From JBKPDV01 sp046728075 (GTDB lineage Bacteria; Acidobacteriota; Thermoanaerobaculia; UBA5066; Gp7-AA6): a stretch of DNA of 50,447 bases. The stretch covers positions 1-50,447 of the forward strand of contig JBKPDV010000066.1 of the NCBI GenBank assembly GCA_046728075.1, read 5' to 3'. The notes beneath the pieces were generated by a model. That model saw nothing but the letters and a program-made list of their open reading frames with translations. It was not told where the DNA came from and ran no database searches. The translations under genes were made by a program, and so were the position numbers. This document shows, in pieces, positions 16,137-24,966 of this stretch (position 1 is the stretch's first letter; every line of letters starts with the position of its first letter).

Positions 16137-18813
16137 GCGGTTCCTGAAGTTCTTCGAGGAGCGGGGGCACCGCCGCGTTCCCTCTTCGTCGCTCATCCCG
16201 GCCCAGGATCCGACACTGCTCTTCACCAACGCCGGGATGAACCAGTTCAAGGACGTCTTCACGGGGCGTGAGAAGCGCGACTACGTGAGGGCCACCTCCT
16301 CGCAGAAGTGCGTCCGGGCGGGGGGGAAGCACAACGATCTGGACAACGTGGGGTACACGGGGCGCCACCACACCTTCTTCGAGATGCTCGGCAACTTCTC
16401 CTTCGGCGACTACTTCAAGGACGAGGCGATCCGGTTCGCGTGGGAGCTCGTGACGGATTCCGAAAAGGGCTACGGGCTCGATCGAGAGCGCCTCTGGGCC
16501 ACGGTCTACACCGACGACGACGAGGCGGCGCGGCTCTGGGAGAGGTTTCTGCCGAAAGAGCGGATCCTGCGCTTCGGAGAAGCGGATAACTTCTGGGCGA
16601 TGGGGGAGACGGGGCCGTGCGGGCCGTGCTCGGAGCTCCACTATTACCAGGGCGCCGATCTCTCGGGAAACCGGCCGGAGCTCGTCAACGGGGAAGGCGA
16701 CGACACGCTGGAAATCTGGAATCTCGTCTTCATGCAGTTCGAGCGCGACGCGTCGGGCAAGATGACGCCGCTCCCCAAGCCCTCGGTGGACACCGGGGCG
16801 GGGTTGGAAAGAATCACGGCGGTTCTCCAGGGAGCGAACAACAACTACGACACCGACCTCTTCCGCCCGATCATCGCGACAATCGAGGAAATCTCCGGCC
16901 GTCCCTACCGCGGAGGCATGGCGGTCGAAGACGCGCCGTTTCGCGTGCTTGCCGACCACGCGCGCGCGGTCAGCATGCTGATGGCGGACGGAGCGCTTCC
17001 CTCCAACGAAGGCCGCGGCTATGTCCTGCGCCGGATCATCCGGCGCGCGCTGCGATACGCGCGCCAGCTGGGCGTCGACGAGCCGATCCTGTACCGGCTC
17101 GCCCCCGAGGTGCTGGACCTCTTCGATGGAGTTCACCTGCGCAAGCTCGGGCCGGGCCGCTACGAGAACGGATCGGGCAACGCGATCGACGCGGCCGCCC
17201 TCTTCGGATCCACGCTGCGGGCCGAAGAGGAGCGTTTCGTCAAGACACTCTCGATCGGTATCGACCGGATCGGGGAGGAGATCGAGAAATTGCGGCGCTC
17301 GGGGGAACGAGTCATTTCGGGTGAGACCCTCTTTCGCCTCTACGACACCCACGGCATTCCGGTGGACGTCATCGAGGAGATCGCCGGGGACGAGGGGCTC
17401 TCGGTCGACCGCGCCGCGTTCGAGACCGCGATGGGGCGGCAGCGGGAGCGGTCCCGTGCCGCCGCGAAGTTCGAGGCGGCGGACGGCTCCGCCTTCGAGC
17501 GGCTCGAGTTGCCGGCCAAGCACTCGGAATTTCGGGGCTATCCGGAGCTCGACTTCGTTCGCCTCGCGGGCGCGAGGGTCGTCGGAGTCTTGAAAGGGGA
17601 CTCACGGGCGAGCGAGCTCGCGGCGGGAGAGACCGGTCAGGTCGTGACCGACCGCACGGTCTTCTATCCCGAAGGAGGAGGCCAGGTCGCCGACACCGGA
17701 ACCTGGAGATGGCCCGGCGGAGAGGCCTCCGTGACGGACACGCAAAAGCCGCTGCCCGGCACGATCGCCCATCGCGTCACCGTGACATCGGGCACGCTGC
17801 GAGACGGCGCCCTGGTCGACATGGAAGTCCCGGAGTGGACGCGCCGGCGAACGCAGGCGAATCACACGGGCACACATCTGCTTCACGCGGCCCTGCGGCA
17901 GGTCCTCGGGGAGTCGGCGCGGCAGATGGGATCGCTCGTCGCCCCCGATCGGCTGCGCTTCGATTACGCGGCGAGCACGCCTTTGACGCCCGCGCAGATC
18001 GCGGAGATCGAGCGGCGCGTCAACGAAGAGATCCTTCGCGATGGGGAGGTGGCGAAGGAATACATGTCCATGGACGAGTCCAAAGAGCGCGGGGCGATCG
18101 CCTTTTTCGGCGAGAAGTACGGGGAACGCGTCCGCGTGGTCTCCGTGCCGGGCTTCTCGACCGAGCTGTGCGGAGGATGTCATGTCCCTCGCACGGGGGA
18201 GATCGGCTCCTTGAAGATCGTCTCCGACAAGGGGCTCGCGGCAGGAGTCCGGCGAATCGAGGCCGTGACAGCTCTTGGGACGGTGGACCTGCTGCGACAG
18301 GACGAAGAGGTCCTTTCCAGCCTGACCGGCGCCGCTCAGTCTCCGCGCGAGGCGCTGCTGACGCGGTGGCAGGAGCGCGAAGAGAAGCTGCGCGCGCTCG
18401 AGCGGGAGGTCGCGCAGTTGAAGCTGAAGCTCGCCTCCGGCGATGCGGGGGGCGGCGGAGAGACCGTCGACGTGGACGGGATTCGTCTGGTCACCCGCAT
18501 CGCTTCGGGCCTCTCTATTCCGGAGTTGCGCAGTCTGTCGGACTCGCTGCGCTCCAGGCTCAAGAGCGGTGTCGTCATCGTGGGGACGGCGGGCGAGGGG
18601 AAGACCTCGGTCGTCGCGGCGGTCACAGCGGACCTGACATCGCGCCTGCCGGCTTCCCGGATCGCCTCGCGCATCGGCAAAGCGCTGGGAGGCAGCGGTG
18701 GAGGCAAGGCGGACCTGGCCCAGGCCGGAGGCAAGAACGAGAGCCTCCTGCCAGCCGCCATGAAGGAAGGGGAGGCCGCCGTCCGGGAAATGCTCGGGGA
18801 TACTGGGGGTTAG
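16105..18813 (+). CDS. alaS: Alanine-tRNA ligase
   Basis: 902 aa. Start ATG 16105 after AAAGG; a second in-frame ATG is at 16114. The class II catalytic core carries HHTFFEMLGNFSFGDYFK and GAGLERITAVLQG. The editing domain has the zinc-binding HTGTHLLHAAL and LCGGCHV motifs. The C-terminal DHHA1 domain includes a Gly-rich segment (LGGSGGGKADLAQAGG). It charges tRNA-Ala and edits Ser/Gly mischarging. recX-alaS adjacency and overlap fit a recA-recX-alaS type cluster, though recA is not in the window. Confidence 0.97.
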   Translation: MTTMKSTEVRERFLKFFEERGHRRVPSSSLIPAQDPTLLFTNAGMNQFKDVFTGREKRDYVRATSSQKCVRAGGKHNDLDNVGYTGRHHTFFEMLGNFSFGDYFKDEAIRFAWELVTDSEKGYGLDRERLWATVYTDDDEAARLWERFLPKERILRFGEADNFWAMGETGPCGPCSELHYYQGADLSGNRPELVNGEGDDTLEIWNLVFMQFERDASGKMTPLPKPSVDTGAGLERITAVLQGANNNYDTDLFRPIIATIEEISGRPYRGGMAVEDAPFRVLADHARAVSMLMADGALPSNEGRGYVLRRIIRRALRYARQLGVDEPILYRLAPEVLDLFDGVHLRKLGPGRYENGSGNAIDAAALFGSTLRAEEERFVKTLSIGIDRIGEEIEKLRRSGERVISGETLFRLYDTHGIPVDVIEEIAGDEGLSVDRAAFETAMGRQRERSRAAAKFEAADGSAFERLELPAKHSEFRGYPELDFVRLAGARVVGVLKGDSRASELAAGETGQVVTDRTVFYPEGGGQVADTGTWRWPGGEASVTDTQKPLPGTIAHRVTVTSGTLRDGALVDMEVPEWTRRRTQANHTGTHLLHAALRQVLGESARQMGSLVAPDRLRFDYAASTPLTPAQIAEIERRVNEEILRDGEVAKEYMSMDESKERGAIAFFGEKYGERVRVVSVPGFSTELCGGCHVPRTGEIGSLKIVSDKGLAAGVRRIEAVTALGTVDLLRQDEEVLSSLTGAAQSPREALLTRWQEREEKLRALEREVAQLKLKLASGDAGGGGETVDVDGIRLVTRIASGLSIPELRSLSDSLRSRLKSGVVIVGTAGEGKTSVVAAVTADLTSRLPASRIASRIGKALGGSGGGKADLAQAGGKNESLLPAAMKEGEAAVREMLGDTGG

Positions 18814-18817
18814 GCCA

Positions 18818-18853
18818 TAGGACGCAGGAAGAATCGCGACCAGCTACGTCCTA
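18818..18853 (+). terminator. Possible hairpin after alaS
   Basis: TAGGACG (18818-18824) and CGTCCTA (18847-18853) form a 7-bp stem with a 22-nt loop shortly after the alaS stop. There is no U-tract, so the assignment is weak. Confidence 0.3.
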
Positions 18854-18883
18854 CCAAACACCTCTTCCAGCCGCGCAAGCTGC

Positions 18884-18889
18884 TATAAT
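18884..18889 (+). promoter_or_regulatory. TATAAT -10 box before transglycosylase gene
   Basis: A perfect TATAAT lies 24 nt before ATG 18913. No good -35 hexamer is seen at 16-18 nt upstream, so this is a candidate only. Confidence 0.4.
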
Positions 18890-18912
18890 TCCTACTCTTC
18901 GGCACCCATTTA

Positions 18913-19611
18913 ATGAAGATCAGGATCGGCGTCGCTTTTCTGGTGGCCCTCGCGTGCTCTCTGGCCGCGCGGGCGGTCGTGCGCATCGAGGTGCGCGACG
19001 GCAAGACCATCGTTTACAACGACGGCATCGGAGAAGCCTCCCACGCGGCTCTGGCCGAGAGCGACTCCTGGCTCGCCTCCCGGATCCGCATTCCCTCGCT
19101 CTATGACGGGTTGATCGACAAGGCCGCCGAGGCCAACGCGATCGATCCGAAGCTGGTCAAGTCCGTCATGCTGATCGAGTCGGCTTTCAACCCGGTTGCC
19201 CGCTCGCGCAAGGGCGCGCGTGGGTTGATGCAGCTCATGCCGGAGACGGCCGTCCGCTACGGCGTCAGCAACATCGTCGACCCCGCGCAGAACATCTCCG
19301 GAGGGGCGCGCTACCTTCGCGACCTGCTCGACGTCTTCGGCGGGGATCTGGTCAAGTCTCTCGCGGCGTACAACGCGGGCGAGAATGTCGTGCTTCGCTA
19401 CGGCGGAGTCCCCCCCTATCAGGAAACGCAGCTCTACGTTCGCAAAGGATTGACCGCGTACTACGGCAAGTCCGTGCTCGGAGGGGGTTTCGGCCTGCCG
19501 AGCTCGCGAACCTGGGCCGCGCCGGGGCGACCCGTGCGCGTCACGCGCGACAAGAACAATCGCCCGGTCATTACGACCGAGCTCGCCTCGCGCGGGACGC
19601 GGCGTAGTTAA
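18913..19611 (+). CDS. Soluble lytic murein transglycosylase, SLT domain, exported
   Basis: 232 aa. An N-terminal signal peptide (MKIRIGVAFLVALACSLAARA) leads into a short region containing KTIVYNDG, often seen in these proteins. The SLT domain carries the catalytic Glu in VMLIESAFNPVARS, then GARGLMQLMPETAVRYG, GGARYLRDLL and SLAAYNAGENVV. It ends in a short basic tail. It should cleave periplasmic peptidoglycan. It is a second, smaller transglycosylase besides the MltD-like one at 2.5-4.2 kb and lies 24 nt upstream of the TPR-AIM24 gene. Confidence 0.92.
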   Translation: MKIRIGVAFLVALACSLAARAVVRIEVRDGKTIVYNDGIGEASHAALAESDSWLASRIRIPSLYDGLIDKAAEANAIDPKLVKSVMLIESAFNPVARSRKGARGLMQLMPETAVRYGVSNIVDPAQNISGGARYLRDLLDVFGGDLVKSLAAYNAGENVVLRYGGVPPYQETQLYVRKGLTAYYGKSVLGGGFGLPSSRTWAAPGRPVRVTRDKNNRPVITTELASRGTRRS

Positions 19612-19635
19612 GCCCGCGAGAGCGGAGCGGCCGTC

Positions 19636-21171
19636 ATGTCGCGAGTTCCGGGAAGCCTTCCTCCTTTGGACCGCGGAATCTTCTTCGTCCACATTTCCCG
19701 CGCGCGCAAGCATCTGGCCGAGGAACGGTTTGATCTCGCGCGAAAGGAGCTCGAGCTCGCGGATCTGGCCAAGCCCAACGACGAAGAAGTCTTGAACCTC
19801 CTGTCGGTCGTCGAGTTCAAGCGGGGCTACTACAACGAGGCGGCGCAAGCCGCCAGGCAGCTCCTCGCCGCCAACACACACTCGGCGGTCCTCCATTGCA
19901 ACCTGGGGTTGATCCTGTTCAAGGCCGGTGTGCTCGGGGAGGCGGAGCAGGAGCTGCGCCGGGCGATCGAGTTGAAGCCCGATCACGCCCGAAGTCATCT
20001 CTACCTAGGTTTGCTCTATCGGATGCGCGGAAAACTGGGGCTCGCGGTCGAGCATCTGAAATTCGCGGGAGCGCAGCGCGTGGTCGGCGAAATCGAAGAG
20101 AGCCTGCGGCGCTCGCCTCGAGAGTACCCGGGTCGAGCTCAAGCGACCGCGCCCACGACTCCGCGCCTCGCCTCTCCGCGTCCTGTTCCCCTACCCGTGG
20201 AGCCTGCGCCCGCTGTCGCGGAACCTCCGGTCGCCGCGGAACCTCCGGTCGCCGTTGCTCCGCCCGCCGAACCGGAAAAACCGGTGGTGATCACCGCCCC
20301 CCAGCCCGTTGTGGATGCCGAGGAGACGAATCCCAGCTTTCGCCCCGCCGACAGGCCGGCGCCATCGGCCCCGGACGAAATCACGGAACGGGTCCATGTC
20401 TCGCCCCTGCCATCTCCGCCCGTTCCCGTGGCGTCTCCGGTGACGGAGCCGGGCTTGCCTCCGGGAGCGCCTCTCGACGCCACTCTCTCGCGCGAAACGG
20501 CGCCCGACCCGCGGCCCGGATCTTCCCCCTGGGATACGGGGGGCCGTCCTCTCTTCCACGTCCGGCCCGACGGAGGTCTCGAGGTGGCGTCGCGCGGGGT
20601 CGTTTTCGTGCGCAAGGGCTCGGTCGTCTGGTACAGCGGAAAAATACGATTCGCCGCCGAGCCCTCCTTCCGCGGAACCCGCCTGGAAAAGATTCTGCGG
20701 GCCGACGGCCGGGGATACCTGTTCGTCAACGACCCCGGTCGCGCGGCCTTTCGCCGCGATCTCGCCGGGCAATCCCTGTATCTGGAGGGGAGCCGTCTGC
20801 TCGCGCTCGATCACGGCCTCTCCTTCCGCCTGGAGCCGATTCATGATTTTCGAATGAATCGTCGGGTGGACATCCTGAAGATCCAGGGGCGCGGCAGCGT
20901 GGTCCTGTCCGTCGGAGGCCCTCTGCTGGCCCACGAGGTGACGGCGGAGTTTCCACTGAACGTGTCCTCGCGCGATCTGGTCGCCTGGACAGGCGACGTC
21001 GTTCCGTCAGTGCTCGAGGATCGTTTCCTGGAAGAGGTCATGATGCCCGACGTGGGCTCGGCCCCGAAAATTCGATTCGAGGGAATCGGAACGGTCTTGA
21101 CCGAGCCCCCGCGTCCGCGCCGGCGGGCGAGCGATCTGGCGAGGCCGTCGGACGCCGACCGGCGTTCGTAG
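19636..21171 (+). CDS. TPR protein fused to an AIM24-like domain
   Basis: 511 aa. Residues 10-150 form about four TPR helix pairs (for example RARKHLAEERFDLARKELEL and CNLGLILFKAGVLGEAEQEL). A long Pro/Ala-rich linker (about 165-300) contains short direct repeats of the EPPVAA type. The C-terminal 190 residues (SRGVVFVRKGSVVWYSGKI, YLFVNDPGRAAF, IQGRGSVVLSVGG) resemble the AIM24/TerD-like beta fold (PF01987 family), whose bacterial role is unknown. The TAG stop abuts the repeat array. The function is unknown; TPRs suggest a scaffold. Confidence 0.8.
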   Translation: MSRVPGSLPPLDRGIFFVHISRARKHLAEERFDLARKELELADLAKPNDEEVLNLLSVVEFKRGYYNEAAQAARQLLAANTHSAVLHCNLGLILFKAGVLGEAEQELRRAIELKPDHARSHLYLGLLYRMRGKLGLAVEHLKFAGAQRVVGEIEESLRRSPREYPGRAQATAPTTPRLASPRPVPLPVEPAPAVAEPPVAAEPPVAVAPPAEPEKPVVITAPQPVVDAEETNPSFRPADRPAPSAPDEITERVHVSPLPSPPVPVASPVTEPGLPPGAPLDATLSRETAPDPRPGSSPWDTGGRPLFHVRPDGGLEVASRGVVFVRKGSVVWYSGKIRFAAEPSFRGTRLEKILRADGRGYLFVNDPGRAAFRRDLAGQSLYLEGSRLLALDHGLSFRLEPIHDFRMNRRVDILKIQGRGSVVLSVGGPLLAHEVTAEFPLNVSSRDLVAWTGDVVPSVLEDRFLEEVMMPDVGSAPKIRFEGIGTVLTEPPRPRRRASDLARPSDADRRS

Positions 21172-21297
21172 CTGTCAGCTGTCAGCTGTCAGCTATCAGC
21201 TCTCAGCCAACCAGGTCTCGTCGAACCCTCGATTTCGTAACATTGTTATGCTCCACGACGGTCTTCTTCAGCTGTAAGCTGTAAGCTACAAGCTACA
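21171..21297. repeat. Paired 7-nt array between convergent genes, unit GCTGTCA
   Basis: Left arm 21171-21208 is GCTGTCA three times, GCTATCA, GCTCTCA. Right arm 21270-21297 is AGCTGTA twice, AGCTACA twice. The spacer is about 62 nt. The left arm shares the last base of the upstream gene's TAG stop; the right arm contains the stop of the convergent mutase gene (CTA at 21293-21295, top strand). Confidence 0.92.
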
Positions 21298-22762
21298 TCT
21301 CTGCTCGCGGTCGGACGCCGCGCTGGCCCGCAAAGTCGTTGAGTCGCTTCACCGCGGAGTCGAGGATCCGCTCGACCTTTTCGGCGTCCTCGTGCTCGCA
21401 GTAGAGGCGGATCAGCGGCTCGGTGCCGGAGAGGCGGTGGAGGAGCCAGCCGTGCGGGCCGAAGAGATACTTCACGCCGTCCGTGTCGAGCTCGCCGGTG
21501 ACCGTTTCCCCCGCGACGGAGGAGGGGACATCCCTGCGGACTTGTTCGAGAAAGCCGCGGACCAGATCGACGGAAAGATAAGCGTCGCGCCGGGCATAGG
21601 CAAACTCGCCGAACTCCGCGGCGAGCTCGGCGAGAGCCGCTTCGAGATTCCGCCCCTCCATCGCCAGGCTCTCGATCAGGAGCAGCGCGTTGAAGACCCC
21701 GTCGCGCTCCGGCAGATGAAAAGCGAAGGCGTATCCGCCGCTTTCTTCTCCTCCGGCGACGGCCGTCCCTGAATTCATGAGCTCGGCAACGTGCTTGAAA
21801 CCGATCGGCGTTTCGACGAGCGGCGCTCCGAGCTTCTGCGCCACCCGGTCGATCAAGAGCGACGTCGAAAAGGTCTTCGCGATGCCGCCGGAGAGCCCGC
21901 GGCGGCGAAACGCATGGAGGAGCAGGAGCGCCAGGACGCGATGGGGGGAGACGAACTGGCCGCTCCCGTCGAGAACGCCCAGCCGATCGGCGTCACCGTC
22001 CCAGGCCACGCCCAGGTCGCACCGTTCTTCGCGAATTCGCGCCGAAGCAGCGGAGAGATTCGCGGCGATCGGTTCGGGATGGACGCCTCCGAAGAGGACG
22101 TCTCTCTCGGCGCGAAATAGAACGACCCGGGTCCGTCCCGTGTCGAGAATGTCGCCCAGCATCGAGCCGGCGGCGCCGTGCATCGCATCGGCGAGCACGG
22201 TCAGGCTGGCCGCCCGGATCGCCTCGAGGTCGACGAGTGCGGCGAGGCCTTCCCGATACGGGCGCAGGAGGTCGACGGTCTCGACAACGGCGCGTCCGTG
22301 GGCGGTGCCGCGGCCGTCCCGGCTGGCTTTTTCTACTTGGGCGTAGAGCTCTGGCGGAGCGCTTCCGCCGAAATGCGCCTTGATCTTGAAACCGTTGTAC
22401 GGGGCCGGGTTGTGACTGGCGGTGATCGCGATTCCGCCGGCAAACCCGCCGCGGCGCACGTGGAACGACACGGCGGGAGTCGGCACGGGGCGGTCCGTCA
22501 GGAGGACTCCGATGCCGGCGGCCGCGAGCTCGTCGGCGGCGGAGCGGGCGAATTCCGGCGAGAAGAACCGCGTGTCGTGCCCGACGACGGTTCGCGACAC
22601 GTCTCCGGCGTTCCAGCTCGGGTAGAGGTGGCCGACGGCGGCGGCGAGGCGCCGGATCGCCGGAAACGTACAGCCCTCGGCGATAACGCCGCGCCAGCCG
22701 TCGGTGCCCAGGGGGAAGGAAGAATCGGGTGATCGGGTGATCGAGTGATCGGGCGAGCTCAA
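21293..22762 (-). CDS. Phosphoglucomutase/phosphomannomutase family protein
   Basis: 489 aa. The conserved fold starts at LGTDGWRGVIAEG (about residue 18). The phosphoserine loop is ITASHNPAPYNGFKIK, the metal loop is AWDGDADRLGVLD, and sugar recognition is VAGGEESGGYAF. RLSGTEPLIRLYCE binds phosphate at the C-terminus. It interconverts hexose 1- and 6-phosphates for glycan precursor supply. The start is TTG 22762, sharing TTGA with the stop of the deacetylase upstream. The first ~15 residues (SPDHSITRSPDS) are encoded by an 8-nt repeat array and are not part of the family fold. Confidence 0.9.
   Translation of the reverse strand: MSSPDHSITRSPDSSFPLGTDGWRGVIAEGCTFPAIRRLAAAVGHLYPSWNAGDVSRTVVGHDTRFFSPEFARSAADELAAAGIGVLLTDRPVPTPAVSFHVRRGGFAGGIAITASHNPAPYNGFKIKAHFGGSAPPELYAQVEKASRDGRGTAHGRAVVETVDLLRPYREGLAALVDLEAIRAASLTVLADAMHGAAGSMLGDILDTGRTRVVLFRAERDVLFGGVHPEPIAANLSAASARIREERCDLGVAWDGDADRLGVLDGSGQFVSPHRVLALLLLHAFRRRGLSGGIAKTFSTSLLIDRVAQKLGAPLVETPIGFKHVAELMNSGTAVAGGEESGGYAFAFHLPERDGVFNALLLIESLAMEGRNLEAALAELAAEFGEFAYARRDAYLSVDLVRGFLEQVRRDVPSSVAGETVTGELDTDGVKYLFGPHGWLLHRLSGTEPLIRLYCEHEDAEKVERILDSAVKRLNDFAGQRGVRPRAEM
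22724..22753. repeat. 8-nt array inside the mutase N-terminus, unit ATCGGGTG
   Basis: Three and three-quarter units (ATCGGGTG twice, ATCGAGTG, ATCGGG) lie within the first 14 codons of the mutase gene. They are read on the minus strand as a Ser/Pro/Asp-rich extension. Confidence 0.85.
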
Positions 22763-24171
22763 CGCCCCTCTCCGCGGGCAAACGAGGCCAGACGCGCCGG
22801 AGTCATTCCCTCGCGATCCAGGAACTCAGAGGCCTTCACCAAGCGGAAGCCGTGTCCGAGGAGGCCGTCGAGAAGCTCCGGTACGTGGAGCGCGACGGGG
22901 TCTTCCCGGTCGCTGCCCAGATGAAGCAGCACGATTCCGCCGTTCTCCGCGTTTGCAATCAGGCGGGCGACCAGGTGTTCCGACGAGCGATACATCCGCG
23001 AAGCCGGATCCGAGACCCAGTCCATCCCGTCCAGGCCGGCGCGTCCTCCGGTCCAGCCGACATGCCAGTAACCCGCCTCGGCCGCCCACGTCCGGATCTC
23101 CGCGTTCTGCTCTCCATAGGGCGCTCGCCAGATCGGGGACATGTCCCGTCCCGTCGCCTCGCGGTAGAGGTGCGCCGCGCGCGCGAGCTCCGCCGCCAGA
23201 TAGGAGCGGTCGACGCCCGAGCGGGTCGCTTGCCTGCCGTCCGCGGCATAGGTGGTCAGGTGAGGGTGGGTGTCGGTGTGGTTGCCGACCTCGTGGCCGT
23301 CCGCGGCGATCTGGCGCGCGAGGTCGGGATAACGGCGGATGAACTCGCCCGTCACGAAGACCGTCGTCCGGACTCTTCGAATTCGCAGCGCGTCCAGGAT
23401 GTCCCGGGCGCCGCGGCTGGAAGACCCCGCATCGAAGGACACCAGGATCTCTCGGCGGTCTGCGGGGCCGCGGGTCAGATCAGGGATGTGCAGAAGCGCC
23501 GCTCCTCCCAGATGCGCGGCGCTCGTCGGAACCCCCTTGCCCGCGTCCGACGCGCCGCTGGCAGTCGTGGAATCGGGAGCCGAAGACCCGGCCTCGGAAG
23601 GCGCCGTTCTGTCGGAGAGCAGGGACAGATCGGCTGGCCCCGGGGTTCCCGGCGAGGAGGAGAGGGAAAGGGCGCCGACTCGATAGGGTCCCGGCGCGCG
23701 GACGCCGTCGAAACGGAAGCGCCCGTTCTCGGCGAAGGCGGTCGCCGCGAGGCGCCCCTGCGCAAAGAGGAAAACGGCGTTGCCCGGGGCGGCGGTCCCT
23801 TCGATCCGGACCCCTCCGGCCGGATCGGCGCCGACAGACTCGATGCGAGCGCTGGCCGCGGCTCGGGGCCGGGCGAAGGGAGCGGGCGCGTTCAGGCGAT
23901 CGAGCTGCGAGACAACCCGCAGAGCAAAAAGCGTGGGAGCCCCGAGAGCGACCAGCACCAGGACGACCGCCAGCCGGGAGGAGACCGGCCGCGAGAGCCG
24001 CTTTCGAGCCTCGTTCCTCCAGGCCACCCGGCCGGCCTCCCGCGCGCATCGGGTGGAGCAATAGAGATGGCTCCTCATCCGAACCTCACAGAGCCGGCAG
24101 ATCGGGCGCCGGCAGTGATGGCAGCCGCGGTGCGCGCGCCGGCTGCCATGGACCGGACAGGGGACGTTCAT
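22759..24171 (-). CDS. Membrane-anchored polysaccharide deacetylase with N-terminal B-box-like zinc finger
   Basis: 470 aa from ATG 24171 (MNVPCPVHGS). The first 50 residues are Cys/His-rich (CxxH, CHHCRRPICRLC, LYCSTRC), a B-box-type zinc finger. One membrane helix follows (LAVVLVLVALGAPTLFAL), then a beta-rich linker domain (about 120-210). The NodB catalytic domain has SFDAGSS for the catalytic Asp, GNHTDTHPHLT for the metal-binding His pair, WRAPYG and GGIVLLHLG. It probably removes N-acetyl groups from envelope glycans outside the cell while the zinc finger stays cytoplasmic. It is translationally coupled to the mutase downstream. Confidence 0.85.
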   Translation of the reverse strand: MNVPCPVHGSRRAHRGCHHCRRPICRLCEVRMRSHLYCSTRCAREAGRVAWRNEARKRLSRPVSSRLAVVLVLVALGAPTLFALRVVSQLDRLNAPAPFARPRAAASARIESVGADPAGGVRIEGTAAPGNAVFLFAQGRLAATAFAENGRFRFDGVRAPGPYRVGALSLSSSPGTPGPADLSLLSDRTAPSEAGSSAPDSTTASGASDAGKGVPTSAAHLGGAALLHIPDLTRGPADRREILVSFDAGSSSRGARDILDALRIRRVRTTVFVTGEFIRRYPDLARQIAADGHEVGNHTDTHPHLTTYAADGRQATRSGVDRSYLAAELARAAHLYREATGRDMSPIWRAPYGEQNAEIRTWAAEAGYWHVGWTGGRAGLDGMDWVSDPASRMYRSSEHLVARLIANAENGGIVLLHLGSDREDPVALHVPELLDGLLGHGFRLVKASEFLDREGMTPARLASFARGEGR

Positions 24172-24187
24172 GCGGGTATTATGAAGA

Positions 24188-24284
24188 GTCGACAGTCGAC
24201 AGTCGACAGCCGACAGTCGGAGAATCGCACTCAACGTGATCGAACTGCAAGAAACTGTAGACTGTTGACTGTAGGCTGTCGACT
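24188..24284. repeat. Paired 7-nt array between divergent genes, unit GTCGACA
   Basis: Left arm 24188-24220 is GTCGACA three times, GCCGACA, GTCGG. Right arm 24254-24284 is ACTGTAG, ACTGTTG, ACTGTAG, GCTGTCG. The spacer is 33 nt. It occupies the whole promoter region between the divergent deacetylase (ATG 24171) and pgsA (TTG 24288), so here it cannot be a terminator. Confidence 0.92.
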
Positions 24285-24287
24285 TCC

Positions 24288-24878
24288 TTGAACCTCAATC
24301 TTCCCAACGGCCTCACGCTGCTGCGCATCTTTCTCGTCCCATTCCTGGTCGTCGTCCTCCTGACCAAGTTCGACGGGCGAGAGATCGTGGGGCTGATCAT
24401 TTTCCTGACCGCGACCGCCACTGACTTCTTCGACGGGTGGCTTGCCCGGCGGCGCGGGCAGATCACGACGCTCGGGACCCTCCTCGACCCGATCGCCGAC
24501 AAGCTCTTGATCTCGGCGGCGTTCATTTCCTTGGTCGAGCTGGGCCTGGCGCCGGCGTGGATGGTCGTCGTGGTGGTCGGCCGGGAGTTCGCGGTCTCCG
24601 GCCTTCGATCGATCGCGTCGGGGTACGGCCTGGTGATCCCCGCCTCGAGCTGGGGGAAGGCGAAGATGTTCACCCAGATCCTCGCAGTGTCTCTCCTGAT
24701 TCTGGCGATCCGGCATCGGGCGGTTCCCCTGCCGGTGATCGGCATCTCGCTCGAGAATCTCGCGCAAGCCGCGCTCTGGATCGTCGTGGCGGTCGCTCTC
24801 ATTTCGGGAACAGAGTATTTCGCGCGATTTCTCCAGCGGGTGATGTCGTTCACCGGGACTCCGCCGACACCCGAGTAG
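24288..24878 (+). CDS. pgsA: CDP-diacylglycerol-glycerol-3-phosphate 3-phosphatidyltransferase
   Basis: 196 aa. It starts at TTG 24288, 3 nt after the repeat arm (MNLNLPNGLTLLRIFLVP). The CDP-alcohol phosphotransferase motif is complete: DFFDGWLARRR followed by GTLLDPIADK, the D-x2-DG-x2-AR-x8-G-x3-D-x3-D pattern. Five or six membrane helices surround it. It makes phosphatidylglycerol phosphate. Length and the opening NLPNxLTLLR favour PgsA over cardiolipin or phosphatidylserine synthases. Confidence 0.92.
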   Translation: MNLNLPNGLTLLRIFLVPFLVVVLLTKFDGREIVGLIIFLTATATDFFDGWLARRRGQITTLGTLLDPIADKLLISAAFISLVELGLAPAWMVVVVVGREFAVSGLRSIASGYGLVIPASSWGKAKMFTQILAVSLLILAIRHRAVPLPVIGISLENLAQAALWIVVAVALISGTEYFARFLQRVMSFTGTPPTPE

Positions 24879-24966
24879 GAGCGAGGGGCAGAGTCGGGGA
24901 GAGGGCGAGTGGGCGAACAAAAGGATCACCCCCTCACCCCCTCTCCCACTCACCGACTTCAGCTCC
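24871..24966. repeat. Degenerate paired G-rich array between convergent pgsA and trmB
   Basis: Left arm 24871-24915 has G-rich units around GAGTCGGGGAGAGGG and GAGTGGG. Right arm 24924-24966 is the near complement (CCCTCTCCC, ACTCACCGACTTC). Both stop codons (pgsA TAG 24876-24878; trmB, TCA on the top strand at 24959-24961) fall inside the arms. Confidence 0.7.
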
